A stretch of 64,000 bases of DNA, from contig QCHM01000002.1 of assembly GCA_003279615.1 (NCBI GenBank), forward strand, positions 1 to 64,000. The letters are read 5' to 3'. The number at the start of each line of letters is the position of its first letter. Position 1 is the first letter of the stretch. The position numbers and the translations under genes were made by a program. Below, one piece after another: positions 47,417 to 56,675 of the stretch. The notes under the pieces were generated by a model, which was given only the letters and a program-made list of their open reading frames with translations, made no database searches and was not told the DNA's origin. The DNA comes from Prochlorococcus sp. AG-402-B19 (GTDB lineage Bacteria; Cyanobacteriota; Cyanobacteriia; PCC-6307; Cyanobiaceae).

Positions 47417-47483
47417 AAAGAACACACTTCAACTGGCATTACATTCATTAAAGAGATAACTTGCTTTTAGATTCTTAGTTGTA

Positions 47484-48377
47484 TTGCCAGTTGATTTTTT
47501 AACTCAAACTGCAGATTCTGGCGCGAGACTTGCAATTAGGCTCCTTCAAGATGCTGCTGAAAGAGGGGATATTGATCCTTGGGATGTGGATGTTATCCCA
47601 GTGGTAGATGGTTTTTTGGACCAGCTTAAACAGCGTATTGAAATCCCAAAGCAGATTTCAAAACATTTGAGTCAAAAAGGTGGAAGTTTTGAGATTGATC
47701 TTGCTCAGAGTAGTGAGGCTTTCTTGGCAGCTTCTGTTTTGGTTGGTCTAAAAGCAGAAGTTCTTGAGGCTGAAATATTTTCTGTTGATATGGAAGTTGA
47801 AGATGATTCAGACTTTGATTTTGGTGAGCAAGGTTGGTTGGATGATAGTTTTCAATTGCCTTTTCGTCCTGAGAGACATCTTTTTAGAAGACCCGTTGCT
47901 CCTCCTCCATTTAGAAGACCAGTCACTCTTGGAGAATTAATAAATCAACTGGAGACAATTGCAGAATCTTTGAAAAATGACGAGCTGCAAAATCGAAGAA
48001 AGTTTCGACAAAAAAAATTAAGTGATAAGGAGGTTATTGCTCAAGTTTCATCTCTTGCTCATCGAGAAAAATTACCAGAAACCACAGCGGCTTTGGCAAT
48101 TTTCATAAACGATTGGGAACAAGCTTTACACTGGGTTGATTTCGAGTTATTAGTTGAGAGGTGGGGAGATGATTCTGCTTCAAATGGTTTGGATACAGAT
48201 AGAGTCGGAGTGTTTTGGGCATTGTTGTTTTTATGCTCTCAGGGCAAGGTAGAGATTGATCAAAAAGATTCCTTATTTTCTCCAATAAGTCTGAAAAGAC
48301 TGTTAGAACCAGGCACAATTGCCCAACTTCCTCTCGCATCTTTAGACGTGACAGATGGCTCGCCGGCTGCTGCTTAG
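47484..48377 (+). CDS. scpA: Segregation and condensation protein A
   Basis: The kleisin partner of SMC in chromosome compaction. The N-terminal kleisin part (GARLAIRLLQDAAERGDIDPWDVDVIPVVDGFLDQL) is clear, while the middle region is acidic and Pro/Arg-rich (RPERHLFRRPVAPPPFRRPV). The C-terminal winged-helix binds the SMC head. 297 residues is within range. Start is TTG at 47484, with no close ATG. Confidence 0.88.
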   Translation: MPVDFLTQTADSGARLAIRLLQDAAERGDIDPWDVDVIPVVDGFLDQLKQRIEIPKQISKHLSQKGGSFEIDLAQSSEAFLAASVLVGLKAEVLEAEIFSVDMEVEDDSDFDFGEQGWLDDSFQLPFRPERHLFRRPVAPPPFRRPVTLGELINQLETIAESLKNDELQNRRKFRQKKLSDKEVIAQVSSLAHREKLPETTAALAIFINDWEQALHWVDFELLVERWGDDSASNGLDTDRVGVFWALLFLCSQGKVEIDQKDSLFSPISLKRLLEPGTIAQLPLASLDVTDGSPAAA

Positions 48378-48428
48378 CCCTATGTGGAGTCAGCATTCTA
48401 TGTTGGCATAATATAGCTTAGGTTAAGA

Positions 48429-49613
48429 ATGCCTATGAAGGCTATGATCCTTGCGGCTGGGAAGGGGACACGTGTTCAGCCGATCACTCATGTGATTCCA
48501 AAGCCAATGATTCCTATTCTTCAGAAACCTGTGATGGAGTTTCTGTTGGAACTTCTTAAGGAGCATGGTTTTACTGAGGTTATGGTCAATGTCTCTCATT
48601 TAGCGGAGGAAATAGAGAATTATTTTCGAGATGGACAAAGATTTGGCGTGGAAATTGCATATAGCTTTGAAGGTCGTATAGAAGATGGTGAATTAATAGG
48701 TGACGCGCTTGGATCGGCGGGTGGACTTAAAAAAATTCAAGATTTTCAAAAGTTTTTTGATGATACTTTTGTTGTCTTATGTGGAGATGCATTAATTGAT
48801 TTAGATTTATCTGAGGCTGTCAAAAGACATAAAGAAAAAGGCGCTCTTGCTAGTTTAATAACTAAACGTGTTTCAAAAGATCAAGTAAGTAGTTATGGTG
48901 TTGTTGTAACTGATGAAGAAGATCGTGTTAAGGCTTTTCAAGAGAAACCATCTATAGATAATGCACTAGGAGATACGATTAATACTGGAATTTATTTATT
49001 TGAGCCTCAGATTTTTGATTATATTCCTTCTGGAAAACCTTTTGACATAGGCTCAGATTTATTTCCAAAACTAGTAGAAGAAGGTGCAGACTTTTTTGCT
49101 TTACCAATGGATTTTGAGTGGGTTGATATTGGAAAAGTTCCTGATTATTGGAGAGCAATTAGAAACGTTCTTAAAGGAGATGTTCGTCAGGTTGAAATAC
49201 CAGGAAAGCAAGTTAAACCAGGAGTCTATACTGGTTTAAATGTTGCAGCAAATTGGGATAAAATAAATGTTAAAGGCCCTATATATGTTGGTGGAATGAC
49301 AAGGATTGAAGATGGTGTAACTATTATTGGACCTTCTATGATTGGTCCTAGTTGTTGTATCTGTGAAGGAGCAACAATTGATAATTCAATAATTTTTGAT
49401 TACTCTCGAATAGGATCGGGAGTACAACTTGTTGAGAAGTTAGTTTTTGGTAGATATTGTGTCGGTAAAGAAGGTGATCATTTTGATTTACAAGAAGCCG
49501 CTTTGGATTGGTTGATAACTGATGCTCGAAGACAGGATTTAGGAGAACCGTCTCCTCAGCAAAAAGCAATGGCTGAATTATTAGGAACTGATCTTATTGG
49601 CTCTACTAATTAA
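48429..49613 (+). CDS. Sugar-1-phosphate nucleotidyltransferase (GDP-mannose pyrophosphorylase-like)
   Basis: A 394-residue enzyme of the NDP-sugar pyrophosphorylase type. The signature MILAAGKGTRVQPITHVIPKPM is at residues 5-26 and the metal Asp in VVLCGDALIDLDL near residue 115. The C-terminal part (after about 260) has left-handed beta-helix-like IEDGVTIIGPSMIGP repeats. The nucleotide and sugar cannot be assigned safely; relatives are labelled mannose-1-phosphate guanylyltransferase. ATG at 48429, with another ATG two codons later. Its end overlaps metF by 8 bp. Confidence 0.87.
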   Translation: MPMKAMILAAGKGTRVQPITHVIPKPMIPILQKPVMEFLLELLKEHGFTEVMVNVSHLAEEIENYFRDGQRFGVEIAYSFEGRIEDGELIGDALGSAGGLKKIQDFQKFFDDTFVVLCGDALIDLDLSEAVKRHKEKGALASLITKRVSKDQVSSYGVVVTDEEDRVKAFQEKPSIDNALGDTINTGIYLFEPQIFDYIPSGKPFDIGSDLFPKLVEEGADFFALPMDFEWVDIGKVPDYWRAIRNVLKGDVRQVEIPGKQVKPGVYTGLNVAANWDKINVKGPIYVGGMTRIEDGVTIIGPSMIGPSCCICEGATIDNSIIFDYSRIGSGVQLVEKLVFGRYCVGKEGDHFDLQEAALDWLITDARRQDLGEPSPQQKAMAELLGTDLIGSTN

Positions 49614-50487
49614 TATTTGCTTTATCTAAAATCATTGAAATTTGTTGTTCTGCTTTAATAGCCATAATGTGAACACCTTGAGCAATTCCTAGAAAAAGTT
49701 TTACTTGTTCCGCTGCAATTGATATGCCTTCATCAATAGGATTTTTTGAATTTTCAAGTCTTGAAATAATTGATTGAGGTATGCATGCTCCTGGTACTAC
49801 TCGATTTATGAATTGAGCATTTTTGGCAGATTTGAGTAGAAAGACCCCTGCTAAAACAGGAATTTTTAGTGGCTCTGTTATTTCTTGACAAAATTTTTCA
49901 AGTTTTTTGGGTTCCATGACCATTTGAGTTTGAAGAAACTTTGAACCTGCCTTTTTCTTGAGCTCTATTCTTCGTCTTAGGCCATCAAATCCTTTGCAGT
50001 TTGGATCTGCCGCGGCTCCAGCAAACAAATTAATTGGTCCATCAGGTAACAAACCTGATACGGGGTCTATTCCTTTATTAAGTGATGTAACTTGATTGAT
50101 AAGTTCTATTGAGCTTAAGTCTTGAACTGATTTTGCTTCGGATTGGTCTCCTACTCGCACAGGGTCTCCGGTTAAACATAGGATATTTTTAATCCCTAAA
50201 GCATGGGCTCCAAGTAATTCAGCTTGTAATGCGATTCGATTTCTATCCCTACAAGATAATTGCAGTATAGGTTCAAGATTCGCCTCTAAAAGCAGCTTGC
50301 ATAAGGCTAGGCTGCTCATTCCCATAATTGCTCTGCTACCGTCTGTAACATTAAATCCATGTACACGTTCTTTTAATGTGAGAGCTTTTGAAAGAGCTGA
50401 AGATGTACTGCCTCCTCGTGGAGGAGTTATTTCGGCTGTTATTGTTGATAAGCCAGATTCAAGGCGGTTTTGAAGTTTAGATTTCAC
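49606..50487 (-). CDS. metF: Methylenetetrahydrofolate reductase
   Basis: Reduces 5,10-methylene-THF to 5-methyl-THF for methionine synthesis. The N-terminal EITPPRGG and GFNVTDGSRAIMGMSSLALC, the ILCLTGDPVRVGD loop (FAD/NAD contact) and QTQMVMEPKKLEKF follow the family order. It is a compact 293-residue enzyme without the regulatory domain of eukaryotes. ATG at 50487, divergent from the LuxR-type regulator. Confidence 0.85.
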   Translation of the reverse strand: MKSKLQNRLESGLSTITAEITPPRGGSTSSALSKALTLKERVHGFNVTDGSRAIMGMSSLALCKLLLEANLEPILQLSCRDRNRIALQAELLGAHALGIKNILCLTGDPVRVGDQSEAKSVQDLSSIELINQVTSLNKGIDPVSGLLPDGPINLFAGAAADPNCKGFDGLRRRIELKKKAGSKFLQTQMVMEPKKLEKFCQEITEPLKIPVLAGVFLLKSAKNAQFINRVVPGACIPQSIISRLENSKNPIDEGISIAAEQVKLFLGIAQGVHIMAIKAEQQISMILDKANIN

Positions 50488-50572
50488 ATGTCGTTTTTTA
50501 TTAGATAATTACTATCGGTGATGAAAGGCCCTAATCTAAGTAGTATTAATAAAAGAGTTGATAGTGAGGGGA

Positions 50573-50848
50573 ATGTTTACAGGAGAAATCGCTAATTCGT
50601 CCCATATGGGGCTCTCTGCTAGAGAAATGGAGATTATCGGATTAGTTGCAGATGGCCTCACTAATCAAGAAATTGCTGAAAAACTTACTATTAGCAAAAG
50701 AACTGTTGATAATCATGTGAGCAATATGTTTACCAAAACAGGTTCAAAAAATAGGGTAGCGTTACTGAATTGGGCAATGGATCATGGAAAGATATGTCGT
50801 GATGGGTTTAATTGTTGTTCTTTGCCAGACGATGAAACAGCTTCATAG
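50573..50848 (+). CDS. Small LuxR-type HTH regulator (PedR-like)
   Basis: A single GerE/LuxR HTH domain without a receiver (LSAREMEIIGLVADGLTNQEIAEKLTISKRTVDNHVSNMF), then an end with cysteines (KICRDGFNCC). Small LuxR proteins of this type are conserved in cyanobacteria; Synechocystis PedR responds to photosynthetic electron transport through a redox Cys. The paired Cys here fits but is not proof. The ORF track starts at TTG 50558; ATG 50573 gives 91 residues and is preferred. Confidence 0.8.
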   Translation: MFTGEIANSSHMGLSAREMEIIGLVADGLTNQEIAEKLTISKRTVDNHVSNMFTKTGSKNRVALLNWAMDHGKICRDGFNCCSLPDDETAS

Positions 50849-50853
50849 AATAT

Positions 50854-51003
50854 CTATTTATCTTCTTCTTGGTTAATTTCTGATAGCGGCATCAGGGAAA
50901 ATTCAATTGATGACAAATCAAATAATTTGGCATAGGCAATGCATGCTTCCTTGTCAGAACAAGTAAAGCGAAGTATACCCTCAGTGTCATACAGACCATA
51001 CAA
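50854..51003 (-). CDS. 49-aa hypothetical protein with a TTG start
   Basis: A small gene missed by the ORF track. A perfect AGGAGG (51010-51015) sits 6 nt before TTG 51003, the only start codon after an in-frame stop at 51031-51033. The peptide is GLYDTEGILRFTCSDKEACI-like, acidic at its end, and closes 5 bp from the convergent regulator's stop. I do not recognise a family. A different frame with ATG 50999 would give 35 residues and is less protein-like. Confidence 0.6.
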   Translation of the reverse strand: MYGLYDTEGILRFTCSDKEACIAYAKLFDLSSIEFSLMPLSEINQEEDK

Positions 51004-51087
51004 GTCATACCTCCTGCAAAGGATGCATAGTTAGCTGACTGATCCCAGCGATAATTATAAAGACAATCTAAAGGACGGATTGCCTTT

Positions 51088-51591
51088 TTACTTGGTATCT
51101 TTATTTTTTAACCTATCTTTTATTGACAAATCCGAAATCGGTGTTTTTGCGAGCGAAGCATTACTTAAAGATTTGATTCCAGTTATCTCTTGATCGCACC
51201 ATGATGGGATTTTGACTTCTTCCGATTCAGAACTTAATTCAATTTCAGCAATTTTTAAAGAAGAATTTGAACCGTAAAAAGAATCAACGACCCAATATTT
51301 TTTATTGACTTTTACTTGATAACGAGTTTTGGCAATTTTATATTTTGATAAGTTGAATAATTCAATAGCATCTTTAAGGGGAATTTCATATTCAAATTCA
51401 TAGTTTACCAATTCATTTATAGTGGATTTTAATGTTAAAAAAGCTTGATTATTATCTATTATTCTCACTCTAGTAGTCCATTCATTTGGATTTGAAGCTA
51501 AATAGGCTTGGCTAAAATCTTCACTAAGTACTATTTTAGATTGCCAATCTTCATTTTTGACTAAGAATCTTCTTTCGATTTCTATCCCCAT
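51088..51591 (-). CDS. CYTH-domain protein
   Basis: A 167-residue CYTH/triphosphate tunnel metalloenzyme domain. The family's N-terminal ExExK motif here reads EIERR (residues 4-8), with Arg for the Lys. The strands TTRVRIIDNNQAFLTLKS and WVVDSFYGSN carry the basic and acidic tunnel residues. Substrate (inorganic tri- or polyphosphate, or a nucleotide) is unknown. ATG 51591; 3 bp after nadK's stop. Confidence 0.85.
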   Translation of the reverse strand: MGIEIERRFLVKNEDWQSKIVLSEDFSQAYLASNPNEWTTRVRIIDNNQAFLTLKSTINELVNYEFEYEIPLKDAIELFNLSKYKIAKTRYQVKVNKKYWVVDSFYGSNSSLKIAEIELSSESEEVKIPSWCDQEITGIKSLSNASLAKTPISDLSIKDRLKNKDTK

Positions 51592-51594
51592 AAT

Positions 51595-52494
51595 TTATTT
51601 ATGATTAAGGCTGCTAGCCCAATGGAGCTTCTGAGTAATTGTTTTATAATATGATAGATTTTCATCTAAAATAATTATTGAGGTTGAATGATTAGATTTT
51701 TTAATTAAGCATGTATCATTAGATTTGATGACGCATCCACTAGTTCCGTCTAGCCATAATTTTATTTTTTGCTTCTTTTCTCTTATGGGTTTTATAACTA
51801 ATTCAGATTGAGGAGGGACTACTATTGGCCTACTGGCTAAGCTCATAGGGCATATAGCACTTACAATTATCGCGTTCATTGAGGGGTGGATTATTGGCCC
51901 TCCTGCTGCCATAGAGTAAGCAGTAGAACCTGTTGGAGTAGAGAAGATAAGTCCATCCCCTTTGTATTTGTCAACAGCTTCACCATCTATTTCCAGTTCT
52001 AGGCTACAAGTAGGTGCGATTTCCTCTGTAAAAGATCGAAAATAAAAATCATTAAGTGCAAAAAATGATCTTTTTATTTGACTTGCCTTATTATTCTGTT
52101 CAGTAAATACTGTAGCTTCAAGCATCATTCTTTTTTGTATATTGAAGCTATTACTTGCCACTCTTTCCCAAAAATTTTCTTGTTTTAAGATATGACGATC
52201 ATGAGTTAAAAAACCTAGATTTCCCCCCACATTAAAACTTAGAATTGGTATATTTTTAGGAGATAAATATCTAGCTGCTCTTAAAACTGTTCCATCACCT
52301 CCTAAAACAATAGCAATCTCCGGTAAAATATCTGAAACTGGAAGTAATTGATTAATATTATTTATTTCTAAACCTATTTCATAAATAAATACTTTTTTAC
52401 CATAATCTTCAATTATCTTCTTACAATATAGTGCTTCTTTATAGGAAGCATCACTTTCTGATCTATATAAGATCCAGATCAGATTTGATGTCAT
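51595..52494 (-). CDS. nadK: NAD(+) kinase
   Basis: Makes NADP from NAD and ATP. GGDGTVLRAAR with the catalytic Asp is near residue 65, and SFNVGGNLGFLTHD, STPTGSTAYSMAAGGPIIHP and the C-terminal family stretches fit. 299 residues. It is 9 bp downstream of ndhE and followed by the CYTH gene, in the ndh operon. Cyanobacteria usually have two NAD kinases; which this is cannot be said. Confidence 0.93.
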   Translation of the reverse strand: MTSNLIWILYRSESDASYKEALYCKKIIEDYGKKVFIYEIGLEINNINQLLPVSDILPEIAIVLGGDGTVLRAARYLSPKNIPILSFNVGGNLGFLTHDRHILKQENFWERVASNSFNIQKRMMLEATVFTEQNNKASQIKRSFFALNDFYFRSFTEEIAPTCSLELEIDGEAVDKYKGDGLIFSTPTGSTAYSMAAGGPIIHPSMNAIIVSAICPMSLASRPIVVPPQSELVIKPIREKKQKIKLWLDGTSGCVIKSNDTCLIKKSNHSTSIIILDENLSYYKTITQKLHWASSLNHK

Positions 52495-52503
52495 TAATAA
52501 TAT

Positions 52504-52833
52504 CTACCATTTAAGTAGATTAAAACTTTCCATATCAATAGTAACTCTATTTCTATATAATGAAAGTAGTATTGCTAGCCCTACAGCCGCCTCTGCTGCA
52601 GCGACAGTGATAACAAAAATGGAAAATACTTGTCCTCTAATTATTGAACCGTCAATATAGGATGAAAAACTCATAAGATTTATATTTACTGCGTTTAACA
52701 TTAATTCAATACTCATTAATACCCTAACGGCATTACGACTGTTTATTAATCCCCATACACCAGTACAGAAAAGGAATGCAGCAACTATGAGATAAGCTTG
52801 TAGTGGGACTGGTCCAATAGAATTTTCTAGCAT
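52504..52833 (-). CDS. ndhE: NAD(P)H-quinone oxidoreductase subunit 4L (NdhE)
   Basis: The NuoK-type membrane subunit, 109 residues, three transmembrane helices. The Glu in [15 protein letters not shown] and the second in [17 protein letters not shown] are the conserved proton-path residues. ATG 52833. Part of the ndhA-I-G-E order, the same as in other cyanobacteria and in plastids. Confidence 0.95.
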   Translation of the reverse strand: MLENSIGPVPLQAYLIVAAFLFCTGVWGLINSRNAVRVLMSIELMLNAVNINLMSFSSYIDGSIIRGQVFSIFVITVAAAEAAVGLAILLSLYRNRVTIDMESFNLLKW

Positions 52834-52865
52834 TTAGTACTTTGAATTTATATATCTAATTGAAT

Positions 52866-53468
52866 TCATTTTAAACTATTTTCAGAAAGAAGAGGAATTT
52901 TCTTTTCAATTAACGACTTTTGATTTTTTAAATTCTTAACTTCATCTTCTGTGCTTGAAATATCTCTTCTTGCTAATACAATTGCTCCAATCATTGCCAT
53001 TAATAACAATATTGATGCAAGTTCAAAAGGTAATAAATAATCAGTGAATAAATGTTCTCCAATTCTATCTGTAGCTTCTTCGCCAATTGAAGTTGGTCCT
53101 GGTAAGTTCCATTTAGTGGTGATACTAACTCTTAATAATAAAATTAATAGTCCACCACAAATTCCACCTGATAGTAATTTTCTTGTTACAAGACCTTCAA
53201 TCGGTTTTAATTTTTCTTTTTTATTAACTAACATAATTGCAAATAATATTAAGACATTTACAGCTCCCACATATACAAGAATTTGTGCGGCGGCAACAAA
53301 ACTAGCATTCAGCAACAGATATAAACCTGCTACAGCCATGAATACTCCACCTAATAAAAATGCTGAATAAACAATATTTTCAAGTAAGACAACTGCCAAA
53401 CTTCCAGAAACTATGACAGCACTCAGAATTAAAAAGCAAATTAATTCAGTAGAGTAAGCGATAGTCAT
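52866..53468 (-). CDS. ndhG: NAD(P)H-quinone oxidoreductase subunit 6 (NdhG)
   Basis: The NuoJ-type membrane subunit, 200 residues with five hydrophobic segments. The family stretch [27 protein letters not shown] is present. The C-terminal 40 residues are hydrophilic and variable. ATG 53468 overlaps the end of ndhI by 4 bp, indicating coupled translation. Confidence 0.93.
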   Translation of the reverse strand: MTIAYSTELICFLILSAVIVSGSLAVVLLENIVYSAFLLGGVFMAVAGLYLLLNASFVAAAQILVYVGAVNVLILFAIMLVNKKEKLKPIEGLVTRKLLSGGICGGLLILLLRVSITTKWNLPGPTSIGEEATDRIGEHLFTDYLLPFELASILLLMAMIGAIVLARRDISSTEDEVKNLKNQKSLIEKKIPLLSENSLK

Positions 53469-54121
53469 TTATTAATAGAGTCTAATTTATTCTGACTAAC
53501 ATTTTTCGAATTATTATTTTCTTCTTCCTGTGATTTTTCGTTTTGAAGTTCTTTGACAATTTGATTTGGAAGTTGACCAGCCCTTTTTTGGTTGGCAGGT
53601 AATTCGTGAGGATCCATTATACCCTCCGGTAAATAAGCTAATTCTCTTAAAGGTCGAACTGATGGATCAGAAGTTACGCTTGTTGGAAGTCTTCCAAGAG
53701 CAACATTATCGTAGTTAAGGCTATGTCTATCAAATGCTGCAAGCTCATATTCTTCTGTCATTGATAGGCAATTTGTAGGGCAGTACTCAACGCAATTTCC
53801 GCAAAAAATACAAGCACCAAAATCAATGGAATAATTTCTAAGTTCTTTTTTCTTGGTTTCTTTATTCATAACCCAATCAACCACTGGAAGATTAATTGGA
53901 CATACCCTTACACAAACCTCGCAAGCAATACACTTGTCAAATTCGTAATGAATTCGACCCCGATAGCGCTCAGAAGGAATTAATTTTTCATATGGGTACT
54001 GAACAGTTACTGGCCTACGTCGCATATGGTCGAACGTAACACCTAACCCTTGAACTAAATATTTAGCTGCGCCAACTGCATCTTGAGTATAGTCGGCAAC
54101 TTTTTGAAGGAAACCAAGCAT
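53465..54121 (-). CDS. ndhI: NAD(P)H-quinone oxidoreductase subunit I (NdhI)
   Basis: The peripheral Fe-S subunit that carries two 4Fe-4S clusters. The clusters sit in [12 protein letters not shown] near residue 64 and [12 protein letters not shown] near residue 103. 218 residues, with a variable Asn-rich C terminus. It passes electrons from ferredoxin towards plastoquinone in NDH-1. ATG 54121; the gap to ndhA is 109 bp. Confidence 0.95.
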   Translation of the reverse strand: MLGFLQKVADYTQDAVGAAKYLVQGLGVTFDHMRRRPVTVQYPYEKLIPSERYRGRIHYEFDKCIACEVCVRVCPINLPVVDWVMNKETKKKELRNYSIDFGACIFCGNCVEYCPTNCLSMTEEYELAAFDRHSLNYDNVALGRLPTSVTSDPSVRPLRELAYLPEGIMDPHELPANQKRAGQLPNQIVKELQNEKSQEEENNNSKNVSQNKLDSINK

Positions 54122-54230
54122 ATGTAATTTATTGCCGGCGGCCTTTGTTTACAATAATCATTCTACAGTTTTTTTCAAGTGAATGTAGGTACTTTTACCC
54201 AAGGATGGGGATAATTGTGTTGCTTCTCTC

Positions 54231-55349
54231 TTATCCACCAAATGTCATTGGAAATGCCAATTTAAGTGAAGCAGTTAAAAGTAGATTAACCAAAGAAATA
54301 GGTAAAAGAAATTTCCAACCTAAATCAAGTAATTGGTCAATTCGAACTCTTGGAGTAGTCCATCTCAACAATATTGCTAAGAAAACCAAGAGATATGCTT
54401 TAAGAACTGTCATGACAATTCCGATTGATGCAGTTGCTATTTGAACCAATGGATTATTTGTTGATAGGCCTATTAAAGATGCAAACCAATCAATGGATAT
54501 AGGAAAGCCCCAACCTCCTAGGTAAAGAACGGAAACAAGTAAAGCAGATAAAACAAGATTTATATATCCAGCAAGATAAAACAAAGCGAATTTCATACCT
54601 GCATATTCTGTTTGATAACCAGCTACAAGTTCTTCTTCTGCTTCAGGTAAATCAAAAGGCAGTCTTTCGCATTCGGCTAATGCACAGATCCAAAAAATAA
54701 TAAAGCCTACGGGTTGTCGCCATATATTCCAGCTAAGGAGTCCAGCAGTATTTTGTTGTTCAACTATATCAACGGTACTCAATGAATTGCTCATCATGAC
54801 TATTGCTAAAACCGCTAGAGCTAGGGGGATTTCATAACTAATTGATTGAGCAGCAGCTCTCAGTCCCCCTAGTAAAGAATATTTATTATTGGATGAGTAG
54901 CCACTCATCAGTAGACCTATTGGTTGAATGCTGCTAAGAGCAATCCATAAAAAGATTCCTATACCAACATTACTGATTAAAAGATGTTGACCAAATGGAA
55001 CAATTAACCAAGAGAGAATTACAGGAACTAAAACTAATATTGGACCAACTGTAAAAAGTACACTGTCTGCCCTGGCTGGAATAATGTCTTCTTTTACTAG
55101 AAGTTTTAAACCATCGGCAATGGGCTGTAGGATGCCCAATGCGCCTGCATATTCAGGCCCAATTCTTTGTTGAGCTGCTGCAGAAATTTTTCTTTCAAGC
55201 CAAACTGTTACTAAGACTCCTATAACTGCTGAAACCAATACTAAAAGCATTGGGAGAGGTATCCATAAAAGATGTGCTATTTCAGGAGGCAATCCAAGGT
55301 TTTGAATACCTTGGGTAAAACTCATTTCAAGGTCTATACCTGAGTTCAC
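54231..55349 (-). CDS. ndhA: NAD(P)H-quinone oxidoreductase subunit 1 (NdhA)
   Basis: The membrane subunit at the quinone site, 372 residues with eight hydrophobic helices. [36 protein letters not shown] and [28 protein letters not shown] are the family signatures, with the acidic loop that lines the quinone tunnel. ATG 55349. First gene of ndhA-I-G-E; gltA lies 74 bp upstream on the same strand. Confidence 0.95.
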   Translation of the reverse strand: MNSGIDLEMSFTQGIQNLGLPPEIAHLLWIPLPMLLVLVSAVIGVLVTVWLERKISAAAQQRIGPEYAGALGILQPIADGLKLLVKEDIIPARADSVLFTVGPILVLVPVILSWLIVPFGQHLLISNVGIGIFLWIALSSIQPIGLLMSGYSSNNKYSLLGGLRAAAQSISYEIPLALAVLAIVMMSNSLSTVDIVEQQNTAGLLSWNIWRQPVGFIIFWICALAECERLPFDLPEAEEELVAGYQTEYAGMKFALFYLAGYINLVLSALLVSVLYLGGWGFPISIDWFASLIGLSTNNPLVQIATASIGIVMTVLKAYLLVFLAILLRWTTPRVRIDQLLDLGWKFLLPISLVNLLLTASLKLAFPMTFGG

Positions 55350-55423
55350 TTCTTATAATTAATATATTAAACAGGTTAGTTGAATTTTGAAGTAATTTAA
55401 AATTTGAAAAGCTAAATTTTAAA

Positions 55424-56551
55424 TTATCTACTTTCAAGCGGCTGCCAATTTCTCATTTTTGCTCCTTCATAAATTTGTGATGGTCTGAAAATTCTATTTG
55501 CGCCAAGTTGCTCTCTCCAGTGAGCCAACCAACCAGCAACTCTTGAAATTGCAAAAACTGGTGTAAACAGATCTCGAGGAATACCAAGCTTTCTATATAC
55601 AAGCCCAGAATAAAAGTCAACATTTGGGAATATACCTTTGGGACCTAGTCTGGAAATAGCTTCTTTTTCTAGCGCTTTAGCTACTTCGTACATTTCATCT
55701 TTCCCAAATTCTAAGAAAAGCTCCTCTGCAAAATTTTGCAAAATTGTTGCTCTAGGGTCTTTGACACGATATTCCCTATGCCCAAAGCCCATTATTTTTC
55801 TTTTGCTTGAAATGGCTTCATTAAGAAATAAAGAGGCTTTATCAGGTGTTCCAATTTCTTCTAACATTGCTATCACATCTTCATTAGCTCCTCCATGCAG
55901 AGGGCCAGCCAATGTGCCCACAGCAGAAGCAACTACTGCATATGGGTCAGTTAATGTACTTGCAGTTACTCTGGCGCTGAATGTACTTGCGTTGAGGCTA
56001 TGTTCAGCATGAAGAATTAAACATCTGTCAAAAACTCTTGCTGCTAATGGATTTGGCTCTCTCTCAGTCAGCATATAGAGAAAATTTGACGAATAGGGCA
56101 AATCATCTTGTGGTTGAATTGGATCATCTCCTTTTCTTATTTGCTCAAAAGCAGCAACCATAGTTGGGATTTTCGCAATCAATCGCACTACAGCGTCATA
56201 GATATATTTTGGATCATCAATTGCTCTTCGAGAATAAAAGAGCCCAAGCGATGCGGCACTCGCTTGTAGAGCATCCATAGGATGACCTGATTCTGGAAAA
56301 CATTTGAGCATATCTCTGATACGAAAACTCACTCGTCTATGCATTTGAACGTCTTCTTCAAATTTTTGGAGTTCATTTGCAGTAGGAAGTTCTCCCCATA
56401 TCAAAAGAAAGGCAGTTTCTAAAAAACTACTTTTTTGTGCTAGCTCGGAGATTGGATAACCTCTGTAGTTGAGATTTCCCTCTGTTCCATTGATTTCACA
56501 TATCCCTGATTTAGTGACAGGAACTCCTTCTAAACCTGGTTTTAGAACCAA
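55424..56551 (-). CDS. gltA: Citrate synthase
   Basis: Joins oxaloacetate and acetyl-CoA; in Prochlorococcus it feeds 2-oxoglutarate for nitrogen assimilation. Catalytic motifs are AGPLHGGANED with the His near residue 218 and MGFGHREYRVKDPRA near 255; the C-terminal Asp is in PNVDFYSGLVYR. 375 residues, bacterial short form. Start is TTG at 56551; an AGGAGC sits 35 bp upstream, before an in-frame ATA, so a slightly longer N terminus from a non-standard start cannot be excluded. Confidence 0.93.
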   Translation of the reverse strand: MVLKPGLEGVPVTKSGICEINGTEGNLNYRGYPISELAQKSSFLETAFLLIWGELPTANELQKFEEDVQMHRRVSFRIRDMLKCFPESGHPMDALQASAASLGLFYSRRAIDDPKYIYDAVVRLIAKIPTMVAAFEQIRKGDDPIQPQDDLPYSSNFLYMLTEREPNPLAARVFDRCLILHAEHSLNASTFSARVTASTLTDPYAVVASAVGTLAGPLHGGANEDVIAMLEEIGTPDKASLFLNEAISSKRKIMGFGHREYRVKDPRATILQNFAEELFLEFGKDEMYEVAKALEKEAISRLGPKGIFPNVDFYSGLVYRKLGIPRDLFTPVFAISRVAGWLAHWREQLGANRIFRPSQIYEGAKMRNWQPLESR

Positions 56552-56675
56552 ATTAGTTGTCTTTTCTTTGTTATCTATGGCTTTAGCTCCTGCGAAATAA
56601 GCGAAATAATTTTTAAATTGAATTTCATTTTATATAATTAAGCTAGCTGGTAAATATAGTAGTTTCAACTTTTTA

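Noticed and set aside
53044-53370. 108-aa ORF antisense to ndhG
   Set aside because: A shadow of the NdhG coding frame.
54145-54444. 99-aa plus-strand ORF
   Set aside because: It covers the ndhA 3' end and the ndhA-ndhI gap; no recognisable domain.
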